The notes below the pieces were generated by a model, which saw nothing but the letters and a program-made list of their open reading frames with translations, did not search any database and was not told the DNA's origin. Below, in pieces: positions 17,998 through 26,417 of a DNA stretch of 64,000 nt (position 1 is its first letter; every line of letters begins with the position of its first letter). The position numbers were made by a program, and so were the translations under genes. This stretch comes from Clostridium sp. D33t1_170424_F3 (GTDB taxonomy: Bacteria > Bacillota > Clostridia > Oscillospirales > Acutalibacteraceae): contig NZ_JADPEG010000008.1 in the NCBI RefSeq assembly GCF_015667585.1, positions 91,534-155,533 of the forward strand, read 5' to 3'.

Positions 17998-19110
17998 TTA
18001 TCCCTCGGTTTCTTCCTGCGGTTCTTCCGCCGGTTCCGGCGTTTCCTGCGCGGGGGCAGCTTCCTCTTCGCCGTAGAAGCCGCTTTCCGGCTTGATGTCG
18101 ATCTTCCAGCCGGTCAGCTTCGCGGCCAGGCGGGCGTTCTGGCCCTTGTTGCCGATGGCCAGAGAGAGCTGTCCGTCCGGTACGCTCACGCGGCAGGCGT
18201 GGGAGCCGTCCTCCGCCACGGTGACGGTGAGGACGTTTGCCGGGGAGAGCGCCGACGCGATGAACTGCGCCGGGTCGTCGCTGTACTCCACGATGTCGAT
18301 CTTTTCGCCGCCCAGCTCGTTGACGATGCTGGAGACGCGCGCGCCGCGCGTGCCGATACAGGCGCCGACCGCGTCGACGTCCGGGTTGTGGCTGACGACC
18401 GCCAGCTTGGTGCGGGAACCCGCCTCGCGGGAAACCGCTTTTATCTCAACGGTGCCGTCGTAAATCTCCGGCACTTCCGTTTCAAACAAACGCTTGACCA
18501 GATCCGGATGCGTGCGGCTGATCATGGCGCGCGGGCCTTTTTCCGTTTCGCGCACGTCCGCTACATAGACCTTGATATGGTCGCCCTCTTTCAGCTCCTC
18601 GTTGCCGACCTGCTCGTTCTTCGGCAGGACCGCCTCGGCTTTGCCGATTTTCAGTGTGGCGGCGCCGGTGCGAGGGTCGATGCGTTCCACCAGCGCGGAG
18701 ACCAGCTCCTGGTGCTTGCTCTGGAATTCCTGCATCATCTGGCCGCGCTCGCCGTCGCGGATGCCCTGGCGGATGATATTGCGGGCCGTCTGCGCCGCAA
18801 TACGTCCGAACTCCTTGGTGTTGAGCGGGACATTGACGATGCTGTCCACCGCCGCGGAGGGGTCGATCTCGCGGGCCTTTTCCAGCAGGATTTCCCTGCC
18901 GGGATCTGTCAGCTCTTCCACCACGGTCTTGCGCAGGAACACCTCAAACGCGCCTTTACCCGGCTCCATATTGATGATGGTATCCTCGTTGCCGTAGCTG
19001 TTCTTGCATGCGGTTACGATGGCCTTTTTGATCCGGTCCACCATAAAGTCGACCGGGATGCCGCGCTCCCGTTCCAGCAGGCCCAACGCTTCAAAAACTT
19101 CGCTGTTCAT
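17998..19110 (-). CDS. nusA: Transcription termination/antitermination factor NusA
   Basis: NusA binds RNA polymerase and nascent RNA, stimulating pausing and intrinsic termination. The 370-residue product has the N-terminal RNAP-binding domain (1-125), an S1 domain (about 135-200) and two KH domains (about 205-345; IGTRGARVSSIVNELGGEKI and LAIGNKGQNARLAAKLTG). A short glutamate-rich tail replaces the acidic repeats of enterobacterial NusA. Its start overlaps rimP by four bases. Confidence 0.97.
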   Translation of the reverse strand: MNSEVFEALGLLERERGIPVDFMVDRIKKAIVTACKNSYGNEDTIINMEPGKGAFEVFLRKTVVEELTDPGREILLEKAREIDPSAAVDSIVNVPLNTKEFGRIAAQTARNIIRQGIRDGERGQMMQEFQSKHQELVSALVERIDPRTGAATLKIGKAEAVLPKNEQVGNEELKEGDHIKVYVADVRETEKGPRAMISRTHPDLVKRLFETEVPEIYDGTVEIKAVSREAGSRTKLAVVSHNPDVDAVGACIGTRGARVSSIVNELGGEKIDIVEYSDDPAQFIASALSPANVLTVTVAEDGSHACRVSVPDGQLSLAIGNKGQNARLAAKLTGWKIDIKPESGFYGEEEAAPAQETPEPAEEPQEETEG

Positions 19111-19604
19111 TCCTCAATCCCTCCAAAATCGTCTTCCGCCAGGCGGACGCTGGACGCGTCCCTGCGCGGAATCGCACGTTCTTCTCCCTCAGCCGTCCGC
19201 AGAAGCATCGTGCTGTCTTTGTAATCCGCCAAAACGGCGGTCAGCTCCCGTTTGCCGTCCTCGCCCGGACGGATCAGCCTGACATGCACGGCGGCGCCCA
19301 GATAGGCGGCAAAGTGCTCGTCGCGCGTGAGGTCCCGGTCGATACCGGGCGAGCAGACCTCCAGGCAGTACGCCTGCTCGATCGGATCCAGCTCATCCAG
19401 GGGACCGTTGATGGCGCGGCTCATCGCCTCGCAGTCCTCAATGCCGACGCCCTCCGGCTTATCGATGAATATGCGCAGGAACCAGTCCGCCCCTTCTTTG
19501 ACAAACCGGACGTCCCAGACCATCAGGCCCAGGTCCCGGGCGATGGGTTCCGCAAGCTGCCGCACCAGGGCGACCGTATTGCCGCCTTTCTTTTTTGCTG
19601 CCAA
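19107..19604 (-). CDS. rimP: Ribosome maturation factor RimP, TTG start
   Basis: RimP is needed for 30S assembly. The 165-residue product has the family core: LGLMVWDVRFVKEGADWFLR near residue 27, then GVGIEDCEAMSRAI and LEVCSPGIDRDL. I chose TTG 19604 because GAGGTG lies six bases upstream; the in-frame codon at 19655 lies on the other side of a hairpin with a U-tract and has no ribosome binding site. It is the first gene of the operon and is preceded by a promoter and an attenuator-like hairpin. Confidence 0.92.
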   Translation of the reverse strand: MAAKKKGGNTVALVRQLAEPIARDLGLMVWDVRFVKEGADWFLRIFIDKPEGVGIEDCEAMSRAINGPLDELDPIEQAYCLEVCSPGIDRDLTRDEHFAAYLGAAVHVRLIRPGEDGKRELTAVLADYKDSTMLLRTAEGEERAIPRRDASSVRLAEDDFGGIEE

Positions 19605-19621
19605 TGATTTCACCTCATAAT

Positions 19622-19649
19622 GCAAACAAAAGAGTGGGTTGCCCCACTC
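19622..19649 (-). terminator. Attenuator-like hairpin in the rimP-nusA leader
   Basis: GAGTGGG and CCCACTC close a GCAA tetraloop (19632-19649), followed on the minus strand by TTTTGTTTGC. The hairpin lies between the promoter (19678-19706) and the rimP ribosome binding site, so it would stop transcripts before the operon. In B. subtilis nusA is reported to be autoregulated by NusA-dependent termination in the operon leader; the arrangement here agrees with that. Confidence 0.7.
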
Positions 19650-19677
19650 TTTCATCCTTCATAATATTACTTTTGTT

Positions 19678-19706
19678 ATTGTACCACACCTCTCCCCAAA
19701 AAGCAA
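19678..19706 (-). promoter_or_regulatory. Promoter of the rimP-nusA-infB operon
   Basis: On the minus strand TTGCTT (19701-19706) and TACAAT (19678-19683) are separated by 17 bases. The expected transcript start is near 19671, giving a leader of about 67 bases. Confidence 0.6.
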
Positions 19707-19717
19707 GACTTTCAGTC

Positions 19718-19792
19718 GGGACCTGCGGTCCGCACGGCCCGCCCCACGCCCAAATAAAATCGCATTCGAGCAGGGGCGGGACGGAAAGAACC
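19718..19792. repeat. Stem-loop repeat, copy A
   Basis: The unit starts GGGACCTGCGGTCCGCACGG, forms a CCCGCCCC/GGGGCGGG stem around an A/T-rich loop with CAAATAAAATCGCAT, and ends near GGAAAGAAC. Copies at 19801 and 25631 have different but still complementary stems. Confidence 0.7.
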
Positions 19793-19800
19793 ATCTCCCG

Positions 19801-19863
19801 GGGATCTGCGGTCCGCCCCACACCCAAATAAAGTCGCATCCATGCAAGGGTGGGATGAAACGG
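19801..19863. repeat. Stem-loop repeat, copy B
   Basis: A second unit lies 83 bases after copy A. It begins GGGATCTGCGGTCCGCCCCA, has the loop CAAATAAAGTCGCAT, and its stem is CCACACCC against GGGTGGG. Confidence 0.65.
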
Positions 19864-20061
19864 ACAACTTTTCGGGGCTTTGCGGTTGCCGCGCGGTACA
19901 TATTCCCGCGCGGCAGGAAAGAAGGACTCTATAGAAGTAGTATAACCCGGTTTCCTGCCTTTTAAAAGAAAATCTCTTTGCAAAGGCTTTATTTCACGCA
20001 ATTGCGCAAATTTACCCTGCTGTCCATTGGAATGGTATAGCAGAACTTCCTTTTCGCTTAA

Positions 20062-20099
20062 CGGGCGCGGCATGGATAAATTTCAATGCCGCGCCCGAA
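20062..20099. terminator. Hairpin after the LRR surface-protein gene
   Basis: An 11-bp perfect stem (GGGCGCGGCAT with ATGCCGCGCCC) around a 12-base loop lies 45 bases beyond the stop at 20143. No T-run follows, so termination is uncertain. Confidence 0.4.
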
Positions 20100-20142
20100 T
20101 GTTTTAAATTGGATCGTCAAGCCTCTGTGCGCGGCGCTGTTT

Positions 20143-23100
20143 TTAACCGATCGTTACGACGCACTGCTTTTGCGGCGCGCTGTTGGCCGCCGCGATATAA
20201 ACGCCGGTGCTTTCGCCCGCCTTGCCGACCGCGTAGACAGTATAATAGTAATCGCTGCCGGCCTGTCTGACAAACTGCGTCTTGAGCACGCTGCCGTTGC
20301 CAACGGTAAACTGCGGAACCACGCCGTCTGCCGCGGTCACTTTAAAGCAATAGCTGCCGCCGTGCCGCAGCGTGAAGTCCGCAGTGGTATCGCAGCGGAC
20401 AACTGCGGGAGCAAGCACGCTCTGCGCGGCAGACACCACCGCGTAGCCTTCTTTGCCGTAGGTATTCCGCGCAGGCATCCGGCTCGTCTGCTTTTTGCCC
20501 TTGGACGCTGGCAGTTCCGGCGTTGCGCCGGGGTCCTTCACCAGCAGGGTACGGGCGTTCCGCATCTGGGTGCAGGCACTCTGCACGTCCTCCTGTGTGG
20601 CGTTCGGGTTTTCATAGACCGTGCGCGCCAGCCGCAAAGCCGCGCGGTACATGGCGGCGCTCGGCGCGGTATACCCGCTCAGGTCGAGCTGTTCGCCCTC
20701 CGCGAGCAATTTTTCCAGCAGCGCCTTATCGGGCTTCACGCGCAGAGCCAGCATGGTTTCCAGCAGGCGAGCCGCCATCGCGTCCGTTTCGTTCTGCGTG
20801 GCGTTCTTATTTTCCAGAAGAAGCTTTGCGTCGTCCAGCGCTTTCAGGAATGATGCCTGTCCCTCGGGGATATACTGCTCCGCAAGCTTTGGCGCCAGCT
20901 CCTCCGCTTTCTCAACAAAACGGCGCAGGGTTGAGGTGTCCGCCGTATCGACCAGCCTGCGCATCGCATACGACAGGACGTTATAGGCGCTGTCGAGTTC
21001 TGCGTCCGTCGCGTCCGGGTCCTCCAGAATGGTCTGCGCCACAGTCAGCGCCGCACGGAACACGCTCCAGCTCGGCGCGGTATAGTTTTCCTCTCTCAGC
21101 AGGAGGGCGGCTTTGACGAGCGCATCCAGTTCCGGATGTGTGGGCGGTTCCACCGGTTCCAGCGCGGCCAGCGCCTGCGCCAGATCCTTCTGCGCGTTCT
21201 GCACGTCTTTTTCAGTTGCGTCTTCGTTCTCCATCACGCGGTTCGCCGCCACCAGCGCGCTTTGCAGACCGGCCCAGCTCTCCGCTGTATAGGCGGATGC
21301 ATCCAGACCGGCTGTGCCCGCGATCATCTCTGCCAGCGGTTTTTTATCCCCCTTGAGGACAAGGGCTGCCATGGTCCGCTGCAGCGCTGCTTGCGCGTTG
21401 TTGACCTGCAGCTGCGCCGCTTCCCCGTCCGCAAGAACCTTTTCCGCTTCATCCAGCGCACGGAGGAATTCCGCTTTGCCCGCAGAAGTATACCGGTCGA
21501 TCGCCTCTCTGACTGCCGCCGCCTCGGCTACGGTCAGTTGTAATTCGTCGGTATTGGCGCGTATTTTCAGGTTTTCCAGCGCGCTGTGCAATGCACCGTA
21601 TGCGTTGTTGATCTGTTCCTGTGTGGCGTTGGAATTCTCATAGACGAGCTTCGCCTCATCCCAGGCCTTGACCATATCCGCCCAGGTAGCAGGTGTGAAA
21701 TCCTCCTCATCCGCAACGTCGCAGAGCTCGAACAATTCTTCCAGACCGGATTTGTCCACCGGAACGGACAGCGTCACGGTGACTGTAACAGCGGAGGCCG
21801 GCATCGTGAACGTATAGGCTTCACCCGCGGCGACCTCCGTCACCTCTACGGAAGCACCGCCCGCGGCTGCGACCGCAATGCTCTGGAATCGCTTACCCGC
21901 TTCGACGTCCGCGATGCGCACCGTGACGGTCTCGCCCGCCGCCGCGCTTTGCCTGTCGGCTGTCACGGCGGCGCTGCCGCCGACGACGTCCGCGACAGTC
22001 ACGGCATGGGCTTCCGGCTGCGGCTCCTCGTATGTCTCATACAGGCGGAATTCCGAAGCGCTGGCAAACCCGGCCATGCCCGCGTGGATTTCAAAGCGGA
22101 TATAGCTGCCCGCCGTCGGCTCAAATTCCAGCCACTTTACTTCCGTATTGCCGGCGAGCGTATAATCGCCCACCTTGACGGCGCTTTCGGCGTCCGCGCC
22201 GACATAGACCGACAGGCTGGTGATGATGCCGTTCGTCTGGCTGTCCTGGCGCGGCACATACTGCACCTTGTGCAGCACATGCGGATTTTTGAGCGTGGCC
22301 TCTACGGTTACGGGATACTGGTTGACCTCGTCCCATTTGCTGTGCCATTTGGTGTCATTGTTGTTGTCAAACGCGTTTTCAATGTCGGTATTGTTGTTCG
22401 GCTGTGTGGAGCTGGCCGCGACGGAATCGATTTCCGTCCGGCTGAGCGGCGCGGACGCGTCATACAGGCGGAATTCCGAGGCGCTGGCCCATCCGCCGAC
22501 GCCCTGTGTAATCTCAAATTTCACATAGTCCGCTTCGACGGCCTCAAAATTCATGACCTTGGTGGTTTTATCGTTCACGAGCGTGTAATCGCCCACCTTG
22601 ACGGCGGATGCGGCGTCCGCGCCCGCGTAGACCGCCATCTGCTGGATGGTCCCGTTGTCCGTTTCGTCCTGACGCGGGACGTACTGCACCTCGTTGATGG
22701 TATGCGTTTCGTTGAAATGAATTTCCACAATATAGGGATAGCTGTTCGGCTCGCTGATTTTAGTGTGCCAGCGGGTGTCGTTATTCCCGTCAAAGGCGTT
22801 TTCAATCGCCACCTGATCGCGGTCGACCGAATTGGCGGAGACGGTAAAGGCGGAGCTGGGAATCGGGTCCGTGCGCGGCGGGCGCGCGACGATCACATTG
22901 ATATGTACCGGCTGACTGTATCCGGGCGCCTTGCCGGTAATCGGATAGACGCCGTAGGTGTTGATGTCCACGGGACTGCTGTCCCAGAAGACGGTGACCG
23001 GATACGTACCGCCGTCCTCCATCGTCGCGGTCAGCTGATTCGGCAGATGCAGGAAGAAGAGCACGTCGCCCTTTTCCACGCTGACGTCGCCCGGCTGTTC

Positions 23101-24573
23101 CACCGAGACAACGGTATATTGCTGGCCGTCCGCCTGGTTCAGCAGCCAATCCGCGTCCTCCGTGAGCTGTGCGGGCAGCTTGTCCGCCAGCTCCGTGCTG
23201 AGCAGGTAATTTCCCCGGAAATTTGTGATCCAGTTATTTTCGCCCTCCTCCGTGTCGAGCGCGGTCAGGCCGGTCAGGTCCGGCAGTGCGGCAAGTTTGT
23301 TGTTGCTCAAATTCAGCCGCTGTACCCCGGTCAATCCGGCAAACGCCGTTTCTCCAATGGTTTCGATACGGTTGTTCCAGAGTGAAAGGGTGGTCAGGGC
23401 TTCACCCAATCCTTCAAACGCGCCATCCGGAATACCGGTGACACGGTTCCCGCTGAGGTCGAGCGTCTCCAGCTGAGAAAGGCTGCGGAACGTCCCGGGT
23501 ACAATGGACTCCAGATAGGTGGTGGAAACGATCAGGGTTTTAAGCTTCGGCATGGCTGCAAACGCGTCCGCCGGAAGCGCCTTGATCCAGGTGTCGTTCA
23601 GGTCGAGCGTCTCCAGATTGTCCAGGCCGGTAAGATCGACGTAGGGCGTGTCCTCGTCCACATAGGTCCAGTTTTCCAGCACATTGCTGGTGAAATCGAT
23701 GGAACGGATGCTGTCCGCGCCCGCAAAGGTTCCGGTGGGCACGTTGTCGATGGCGTTGCGCCGGAAATCGACGTGCTTCAGATTGCGCAAGCCTTCGCGG
23801 TCAAAGTTGCCGGGCTCCAGCGCCTCCAGATTGTTCCAGCTGAAGAGCAGGTTTTCCAGACTGTCCAGACCGTCAAAGTGCATTTCGCTGAAAACTTCAA
23901 CCTCGTTGTACTCCAAATCGAGCGTTGTGAGCTGGGACAACCCCTCAAACGCCCCCACAGGCGTCTGGGAAAGACCGTTGTACGACAGGTCGAGCCATTC
24001 CAGACTTGGCGGCGCGCCCTCAAACGCGCCGGGCGCGATGTCCGCGATGTCGTTTTCATAGAAGTACAGCTCCCGCAGGGCGGGCAGATCCAACGTTTGA
24101 AGCGCCCCCTCCGGCAGCTCCGTAAACGCTTCGTTGGAAAGGTCCAGAACTTCCAGTGTGTCCGAAGCAATTTCAATTGCGGAAAGGTCCGTGAAACCGT
24201 TGTTTTCCAAATTGAGATGCATCAGAACCGGAAGCGCGGACAGCGATTCCGCCGCAATGGCAGTCAGGCTGTTGCGGCTCAGGTCGAGCGTTTGCAGGTT
24301 TTCCAGATTTAACAGCTGGAAGCCCGCAAGGGAGGCGATCTCATTCCTGCGCAGGTCCAGTTCCGTTACCTGCGCAAGGTCGTTTTCATGCAGCGTTTCG
24401 GTCCCCGCCGCGTTACAGAGCGCCGCATAAAGGTTTGCATCCGGAATGCCTTCCTCAGAGCAGGCAATTTCCGGTCCGGGGTCGTCCTGCCCGCGCGCCG
24501 CCTGCGCGGAAAAGCTCACACAGGAAAATACCATGGCCAGACAGAGCAGCAAAGACAGATACTTTTTGAACAT
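20143..24573 (-). CDS. Large surface protein: LRR, two discoidin domains, FIVAR repeats
   Basis: The 1476-residue product begins with a Sec signal peptide (residues 1-26). About 17 leucine-rich repeats (NLQTLDLSRNSLTAI and similar, about 45-445) are followed by a short Ig-like segment (about 490-560). Two F5/8 type C (discoidin) domains come next (about 573-705 and 710-843), both with the IENAFDxNNDTxWH motif. A small beta domain (850-935) precedes about six FIVAR-type helical repeats (about 940-1350). The C-terminal 100 residues form another beta-rich domain. No LPXTG motif, SLH domain or membrane anchor is seen. It probably binds glycans or host proteins. ATG 24573 has AGGAGTGATTTC directly upstream. 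Confidence 0.88.
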   Translation of the reverse strand: MFKKYLSLLLCLAMVFSCVSFSAQAARGQDDPGPEIACSEEGIPDANLYAALCNAAGTETLHENDLAQVTELDLRRNEIASLAGFQLLNLENLQTLDLSRNSLTAIAAESLSALPVLMHLNLENNGFTDLSAIEIASDTLEVLDLSNEAFTELPEGALQTLDLPALRELYFYENDIADIAPGAFEGAPPSLEWLDLSYNGLSQTPVGAFEGLSQLTTLDLEYNEVEVFSEMHFDGLDSLENLLFSWNNLEALEPGNFDREGLRNLKHVDFRRNAIDNVPTGTFAGADSIRSIDFTSNVLENWTYVDEDTPYVDLTGLDNLETLDLNDTWIKALPADAFAAMPKLKTLIVSTTYLESIVPGTFRSLSQLETLDLSGNRVTGIPDGAFEGLGEALTTLSLWNNRIETIGETAFAGLTGVQRLNLSNNKLAALPDLTGLTALDTEEGENNWITNFRGNYLLSTELADKLPAQLTEDADWLLNQADGQQYTVVSVEQPGDVSVEKGDVLFFLHLPNQLTATMEDGGTYPVTVFWDSSPVDINTYGVYPITGKAPGYSQPVHINVIVARPPRTDPIPSSAFTVSANSVDRDQVAIENAFDGNNDTRWHTKISEPNSYPYIVEIHFNETHTINEVQYVPRQDETDNGTIQQMAVYAGADAASAVKVGDYTLVNDKTTKVMNFEAVEADYVKFEITQGVGGWASASEFRLYDASAPLSRTEIDSVAASSTQPNNNTDIENAFDNNNDTKWHSKWDEVNQYPVTVEATLKNPHVLHKVQYVPRQDSQTNGIITSLSVYVGADAESAVKVGDYTLAGNTEVKWLEFEPTAGSYIRFEIHAGMAGFASASEFRLYETYEEPQPEAHAVTVADVVGGSAAVTADRQSAAAGETVTVRIADVEAGKRFQSIAVAAAGGASVEVTEVAAGEAYTFTMPASAVTVTVTLSVPVDKSGLEELFELCDVADEEDFTPATWADMVKAWDEAKLVYENSNATQEQINNAYGALHSALENLKIRANTDELQLTVAEAAAVREAIDRYTSAGKAEFLRALDEAEKVLADGEAAQLQVNNAQAALQRTMAALVLKGDKKPLAEMIAGTAGLDASAYTAESWAGLQSALVAANRVMENEDATEKDVQNAQKDLAQALAALEPVEPPTHPELDALVKAALLLREENYTAPSWSVFRAALTVAQTILEDPDATDAELDSAYNVLSYAMRRLVDTADTSTLRRFVEKAEELAPKLAEQYIPEGQASFLKALDDAKLLLENKNATQNETDAMAARLLETMLALRVKPDKALLEKLLAEGEQLDLSGYTAPSAAMYRAALRLARTVYENPNATQEDVQSACTQMRNARTLLVKDPGATPELPASKGKKQTSRMPARNTYGKEGYAVVSAAQSVLAPAVVRCDTTADFTLRHGGSYCFKVTAADGVVPQFTVGNGSVLKTQFVRQAGSDYYYTVYAVGKAGESTGVYIAAANSAPQKQCVVTIG

Positions 24574-24679
24574 GAAATCACTCCTTTTCATAAATTTTCT
24601 TCTACTTCGATCATAATATATTACCTATAATTTGTAAACACATCAGCGTATTTATTATTCAATATAATTAAATTCCCGC

Positions 24680-24712
24680 AAAAAAGAATCCCCCGAAAAA
24701 TTCAGGGGATTT
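24680..24712 (-). terminator. Terminator of spoVT
   Basis: On the minus strand AATCCCC and GGGGATT close an 11-base loop and are followed by a run of six T. Confidence 0.85.
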
Positions 24713-24866
24713 CGGATCATGTTATTTTGTTTCTAAACCGGCGCAGAACCGCACAAAAGCCGGGAATGCTATAACCATGTTAAATGGTCTGCCGGAAAAA
24801 GTTTTTCATCGTCTCCGCACATTTTCAAGTGTGGAAGATCGGCTGGCATCTGCTCTTTCCGGAATC

Positions 24867-25406
24867 TTATTCCTCCATCTGCTTTGCAAGGAAGCAGGCG
24901 GCGGTCTGCACAATCTTTTCCTCTGTCTCTCCGGCAGGCTCTTTCGTCTCGCCGCTGAGCAGGATCACCGCGCCGGTCACGTCGCTGGCGGCAATGATCG
25001 GATAGATCACGCAGGCGCTTTTATCGACGCCCTCAACCGGACGAACCTCGCCGTTGTCTTTTCCGCTGACATACGAATGCCGGTTCTGCATGTATTCCTC
25101 CAGTTCCGGAGAAACCCGGCGTTCCAAATACTCCTTTTTGGACACGCCCGCCGCGGCAATCACATGGTCGCGGTCACAGACAACAGCGGGCAGGTTGGTT
25201 ACCTTTGCCAACACCTCCGCGTACTGGCCCGCAAACACGGACATTTCGCCAACCGGCGAATACTTCTTAAAAATAACACCGCCCTGCGCGTCTGTAAAAA
25301 TCTCCAGCGCATCCCCTTCACGGATACGCAGCGTGCGGCGGATTTCCTTTGGGATTACGACTCTTCCGAGATCGTCGATACGTCTGACAATTCCTGTGGC
25401 CTTCAA
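24867..25406 (-). CDS. spoVT: Stage V sporulation protein T
   Basis: SpoVT is a transcription factor active in the forespore. Residues 1-50 are the AbrB-type swapped-hairpin DNA-binding domain (MKATGIVRRIDDLGRVVIPK). Residues 55-179 are a GAF domain (ACVIYPIIAASDVTGAVILL near residue 130). The length of 179 matches the Bacillus protein. It indicates a spore-forming organism. The gene is alone, with a terminator 155 bases downstream. Confidence 0.95.
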   Translation of the reverse strand: MKATGIVRRIDDLGRVVIPKEIRRTLRIREGDALEIFTDAQGGVIFKKYSPVGEMSVFAGQYAEVLAKVTNLPAVVCDRDHVIAAAGVSKKEYLERRVSPELEEYMQNRHSYVSGKDNGEVRPVEGVDKSACVIYPIIAASDVTGAVILLSGETKEPAGETEEKIVQTAACFLAKQMEE

Positions 25407-25630
25407 GATAATTCCCTCCTGATCTATTTAATGAGATACATTCACCTGTCAATCCGGACCCACCACAGGGCGGGGACGTTCCTCACGCCCTGTTTACCAT
25501 TTCAAAACGGCGTTTGATCCGGCATGGTCTTATTATCCACAGGAAACTCCTGTCTATACAGGTTTTGACAAGGCAAATTTTGTCCTCCGGTCAGAACGGC
25601 GCGTGCGAAAGTTTATTTCAGCACAATACC

Positions 25631-25704
25631 CGGAGCTGCGGTCGGCACGGCCCGTCCCATATCTCAATAAAATCGCAGCCATACAGCGGAGGGACGGAAG
25701 GAAC
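25631..25704. repeat. Stem-loop repeat, copy C
   Basis: CGGAGCTGCGGTCGGCACGG begins a unit with a CCGTCCC/GGGACGG stem and a loop with CAATAAAATCGCA, ending GGAAGGAAC. The remaining part of the gap 25407-25813 shows only the promoter at 25753. Confidence 0.65.
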
Positions 25705-25752
25705 CTGCTCCAAGAAAACGCCGGCAACCGCGCCCCCCTTGCACATTGAGGG

Positions 25753-25780
25753 TGTACAAACAGAAAAAAAGTCGTATAAT
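25753..25780 (+). promoter_or_regulatory. Promoter of the lipoprotein gene
   Basis: TGTACA (25753-25758) and TATAAT (25775-25780) are separated by 16 bases, 33 bases upstream of the TTG start at 25814. Confidence 0.6.
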
Positions 25781-25813
25781 AGAAGCATCCTATTACAGGT
25801 TGGAGGGTTTCTT

Positions 25814-26269
25814 TTGAAAAATTGGATTCGACTGGGCGCTGTTGCACTGTCGCTGGCCGCCGCACTCGCGTGCACCGGCTGCGCGGCCCGCATGCCCGTT
25901 TCCTCAGAGGAGTTTCAAACGCACGCGGAGAGCGCCGGATTTATTGTACAGGCGCCTGAGATGAACTCAGAAGACGTTGTGGATTTCCGCATTGCACTGG
26001 ACCAGGAAGCCGGCATGGAGATCGACTTCGCCGTCTGCAAAGACCAGCAGACCGCCGTCGACACTTATAACAGCATTAAAAACAACATTAAAATGACTGA
26101 TCTGGCAAAAACCAACAACGTGGATTCCTCCGCCTACAGCCGTTATACTGTGGAGAACGGTGAAATTTATTACGTGGTGGTCCGCTTGGAGGATACCGTG
26201 GCGCTCGGCAAGGGCAAGATTATTCATCAGAACAAGATGAACACCTTGTTTGACAGTATCAAGTATTGA
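25814..26269 (+). CDS. Small lipoprotein of unknown function
   Basis: The 151-residue product has a lipoprotein signal peptide (KNWIRLGAVALSLAAALACT followed by GC); the lipidated cysteine is most likely the one in the TGC triplet near residue 22. The mature part (130 residues) has no recognised motif. I chose TTG 25814 because GGAGGG lies six bases upstream and the promoter at 25753 fits; in-frame codons further upstream lie beyond the promoter. It is monocistronic and ends at a strong terminator. Confidence 0.78.
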   Translation: MKNWIRLGAVALSLAAALACTGCAARMPVSSEEFQTHAESAGFIVQAPEMNSEDVVDFRIALDQEAGMEIDFAVCKDQQTAVDTYNSIKNNIKMTDLAKTNNVDSSAYSRYTVENGEIYYVVVRLEDTVALGKGKIIHQNKMNTLFDSIKY

Positions 26270-26290
26270 CGCAGGGCCATGCAAAGATGA

Positions 26291-26340
26291 CAAAACGCCC
26301 GTAGGGACAAGAATGAAACTTGTCTCTACGGGCGTTTCGC
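26291..26340. terminator. Terminator of the lipoprotein gene
   Basis: A stem of about 18 bp (AAACGCCCGTAGGGACAAG with its complement) closes a 7-base loop. It lies 22 bases after the stop at 26269. Confidence 0.75.
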
Positions 26341-26378
26341 ATGTACTGTGACGGAAGATAGACGCGTAAAGCAAATAG

Positions 26379-26405
26379 AAAACCCCCGGCGGCTGCCGGG
26401 GGTTT
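26379..26405 (-). terminator. Terminator of the GLUG-repeat gene
   Basis: AAACCCCCGGC pairs with its complement; on the minus strand GGGGGTTTTCTATTTG follows. It lies 13 bases after the stop at 26418. Confidence 0.8.
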
Positions 26406-26417
26406 CGTGTGTAAAAA

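Noticed and set aside
21586..23385. 599-codon plus-strand frame opposite the LRR protein gene
   Set aside because: The minus strand encodes recognisable discoidin and LRR domains; the plus frame has none.
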